Shown in pieces: positions 20,908-22,643 of a stretch of DNA of 22,643 bases (positions within the stretch are counted from its first letter, which is position 1; each line of letters begins with the position of its first letter). The stretch is from Conidiobolus incongruus B7586. Taxonomy: Eukaryota; Entomophthoromycota; Entomophthoromycetes; Entomophthorales; Conidiobolaceae. Under the pieces are notes generated by a model. The model saw only the letters and a list, made by a program, of their open reading frames with translations. It was not told where the DNA came from and did not search any database. The stretch is taken from positions 1 to 22,643 of the forward strand of contig JNEM01005997.1 in assembly GCA_000697335.1 (NCBI GenBank), in the 5' to 3' direction. A program made the position numbers and the translations under genes.

Positions 20908-22643
20908 TTAAAATTTCTAAAATGCAAACGTAAGTAAATAATTATAATATCAATAAGATTATGTCTTCCACTTACAAAGTCAGAAGGTGTATCAACAGCC
21001 CAAATATAGTTGAAAATAGCCATTTTAGGTATAAACTTTGTTAATGGGATATTATGTCGTTTTACCCAAGCAATTAAAATTTTATGATCAAACATTCTGG
21101 TATATGTTCTCAGTGTAAACTTTTCTTTAGTATCCTAATTAAATTGAAAACTGTTAGTTTACAATCAAGTTAATGAATAATAAAATAATATTACAGTGGA
21201 GAACGCATTTCGGATATATAAAATTTGGCGGTCTAATTGATCCAATTGAGATTTTAAAAAGCTTAAAGTATCGAGCATGTTATATTCATTGGTTTGTATC
21301 TCTTCCAAAAGGGTCTTTTCTTCTAAATCAATATCCTCTAACATCTCCTCCAAAATTCTGCAATCCTTATACTTCTTGCTCTTAGATGACTAGTCCTTAG
21401 ATTCAAAAGATCCTTTGACTTTATCATGAACTTCATTTACTTTCTGCTGGATGTATTCCTAAAACATTCATCTTCTAAATTAGGGTGATTCCTTAAAATT
21501 GAGAGAGACCGGAATATAAAGCTCTTCGAACCCTTTGTGATTAAATTTATAGACACGAATTATATAGCAGAATTGAAATTATTCTTCAGGCTTATTTAAG
21601 CAGCCTTCAGAGTAGATGTTGCACTCTTTACTAATTTTTAGTACACAATTCTTCAAGTATTGAACTTTTTCAATATCATTCAAATGTTCAGAAGTGTCTT
21701 TGTGGTATCTTTGAGAGGTAATATTAATGTAGGAAATGAAGATACTAGTGATTGTGAGATTTGGTGCAAAGGTTTTCATCATGATGGGAAATGTACGATT
21801 GCGTAATCCTGTAAAGAAATGCTCTTCATTTTTTAGTAATGATAAGATCAGCATCATATTTCTATATACTTGCTCTTCCACCTCCATGATTATTTCAACC
21901 TCGTTTGTATATTCATGCTTAATCTTAAATATGGCATGGTTTGTGGATCAAGCGTGATATGATTTGATGTTAATGATATAATTCCACCCATTGAAGGCTG
22001 AGCCTTTAAAATCATCAGGCTGAATTATTTATTTCTTTGCAAAGTATAGGATAGTAGCAACCTTCCATGTGTACATATCGGGGCTTTTTAATTGGGACAC
22101 ATATTGCTCTGCAATTTTTTCTAAGTCGCTATGAAATCAATATTAATATCATTTCAATTTTAGTTAATAGAGATATTTACTTTAAAATGACGTGCATCTT
22201 CAAATCTCTTATATACTTCTTTGGTAAGCTTAAAGCTAGCCTTACCAGGGATAATAGTACAGTTCTTCTTGGTCAGTTTATCATACCAATGAGCTAGCCA
22301 AAAAACTTGTTTGTTATGGACAACGGATCCCCATTGATGGCCCTCTGGAGGTGGTGGTGGTTTAACACCTTGCCCAATGTTAATCATAATCTCTTCTGGC
22401 TCGGGAGGACGCTAAACTATGTTGGATTTAGTCAATAAAGCTAATGAATAGAGATTTACTTGGACGCGGCCATTTAGTTCTTTATAAGTATTTGATAGTA
22501 GGATTCTTGGTCGATGCAAAAATGGATTTCTAAGCTTTTCTAAATAACCGTCAAACTTACAGTAAGCTACATCTCGATTTTCAGGCATATCTAACAAAAG
22601 CGACTAATACTTGTTAATTAATTATAAATATAGTCATATATTT
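20908..22643 (-). pseudogene. Broken, catalytically dead topoisomerase I (type IB) gene, 5' end outside the window
   Basis: Reverse-strand exons collinear with eukaryotic TOP1 are 22590-22460, 22411-22181, a broken stretch 22128 to about 21510, 21458-21195, 21134-20976 and 20916-20908 (KF, stop). Matches include PPPPEGHQWGSVVHNKQVFW (human SPPPGHKWKEVRHDNKVTW), ISLTSNHITLDP (SLRVEHINLHP), VEEQVYRN (VEKRVFKN), KTFAPNLTIT (KVFRTYNASIT) and the C-terminus ILIAWVKRHNIP with WAVDTPSDF. Breaks: the frame shifts by one base across the 22181/22128 junction; TAA follows LYFAKK (about 22034-22032); the matching frame changes between 21990 and 21925; a stop follows KPEE near 21578; TAG lies at 21392-21390 in the linker. 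Catalytic Y723 (human numbering) aligns with Met, R590 with Ala. Introns (48-60 bp) keep normal splice sites. A divergent paralogue that later decayed is the best reading. The first visible intron runs into the window edge. Confidence 0.82.

Noticed and set aside
21736-21957. A forward-strand open frame of 73 codons
   Set aside because: It lies antisense to the topoisomerase I relic and has no similarity of its own.
22511-22560. A 21-nt intron (GTAAGT to TTTAG) in the topoisomerase relic
   Set aside because: It is far below the 46-74 bp intron range seen here, and the read-through sequence CKFDGYLEKLRN aligns with TOP1.
22412-22597. A separate small reverse-strand gene of about 60 codons
   Set aside because: It matches the middle of topoisomerase I (YCKF...LEKLRNPFLHRP region), and its last part runs into a typical 48-bp intron, so it is one exon of the relic.
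1-22643. tRNA, rRNA, CRISPR arrays or bacterial-type operons
   Set aside because: No cloverleaf-like GC-richer segments, no regularly spaced repeats and no polycistronic gene spacing were seen; all genes are spliced eukaryotic genes or too short a part to tell.

Overview
The window looks like nuclear DNA from an early-diverging, extremely AT-rich fungus. The gene set is fungal: a Trl1-type tRNA ligase, Fes1, Msp1, a mitochondrial beta-ketoacyl synthase and an F-box/leucine-rich-repeat protein. The genes carry many short introns (46-74 bp, GTAAGT/GTAAAT-like donors, TTTAG acceptors; 30 in the seven intact or near-complete spliced genes). An Entomophthorales-type genome such as Conidiobolus would fit, but that is an inference from composition and gene style, not an identification.

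Layout. 1-857 (-): N-terminal part of a tRNA ligase, running off the left edge. 2019-3316 (+): FES1, nine exons. 3991-4477 (+): Asterix, a subunit of the ER PAT complex, four exons. 5320-6752 (-): sulfite oxidase without a heme domain, five exons. 6753-11088: a 4.3 kb stretch without a recognisable gene, with a very AT-rich core that may be a decayed Tc1/mariner-like transposon (about 7501-10030). 11089-12688 (+): mitochondrial-type 3-oxoacyl-ACP synthase, six exons. 13372-14875 (+): Msp1/ATAD1 AAA ATPase, eight exons including a 9-nt micro-exon and an upstream exon completing the membrane anchor. 16157-17093 (+): secreted, membrane-anchored protein with a low-complexity spacer, resembling fungal DUF7137 proteins. 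18850-20534 (+): F-box-like/LRR protein. 20908 to the right edge (-): a broken topoisomerase I gene that has lost its catalytic tyrosine.

The genes do not form a pathway or cluster. Several serve organelles (Msp1 at the mitochondrial outer membrane, the ketoacyl synthase in mitochondrial fatty acid synthesis, Asterix in ER membrane insertion), but this is ordinary eukaryotic gene order and I would not read it as a system. The most unusual items are the topoisomerase I relic, the AT-rich island bounded by imperfect inverted repeats, and the micro-exon in MSP1. I saw no tRNA, rRNA, CRISPR array or intact mobile element.
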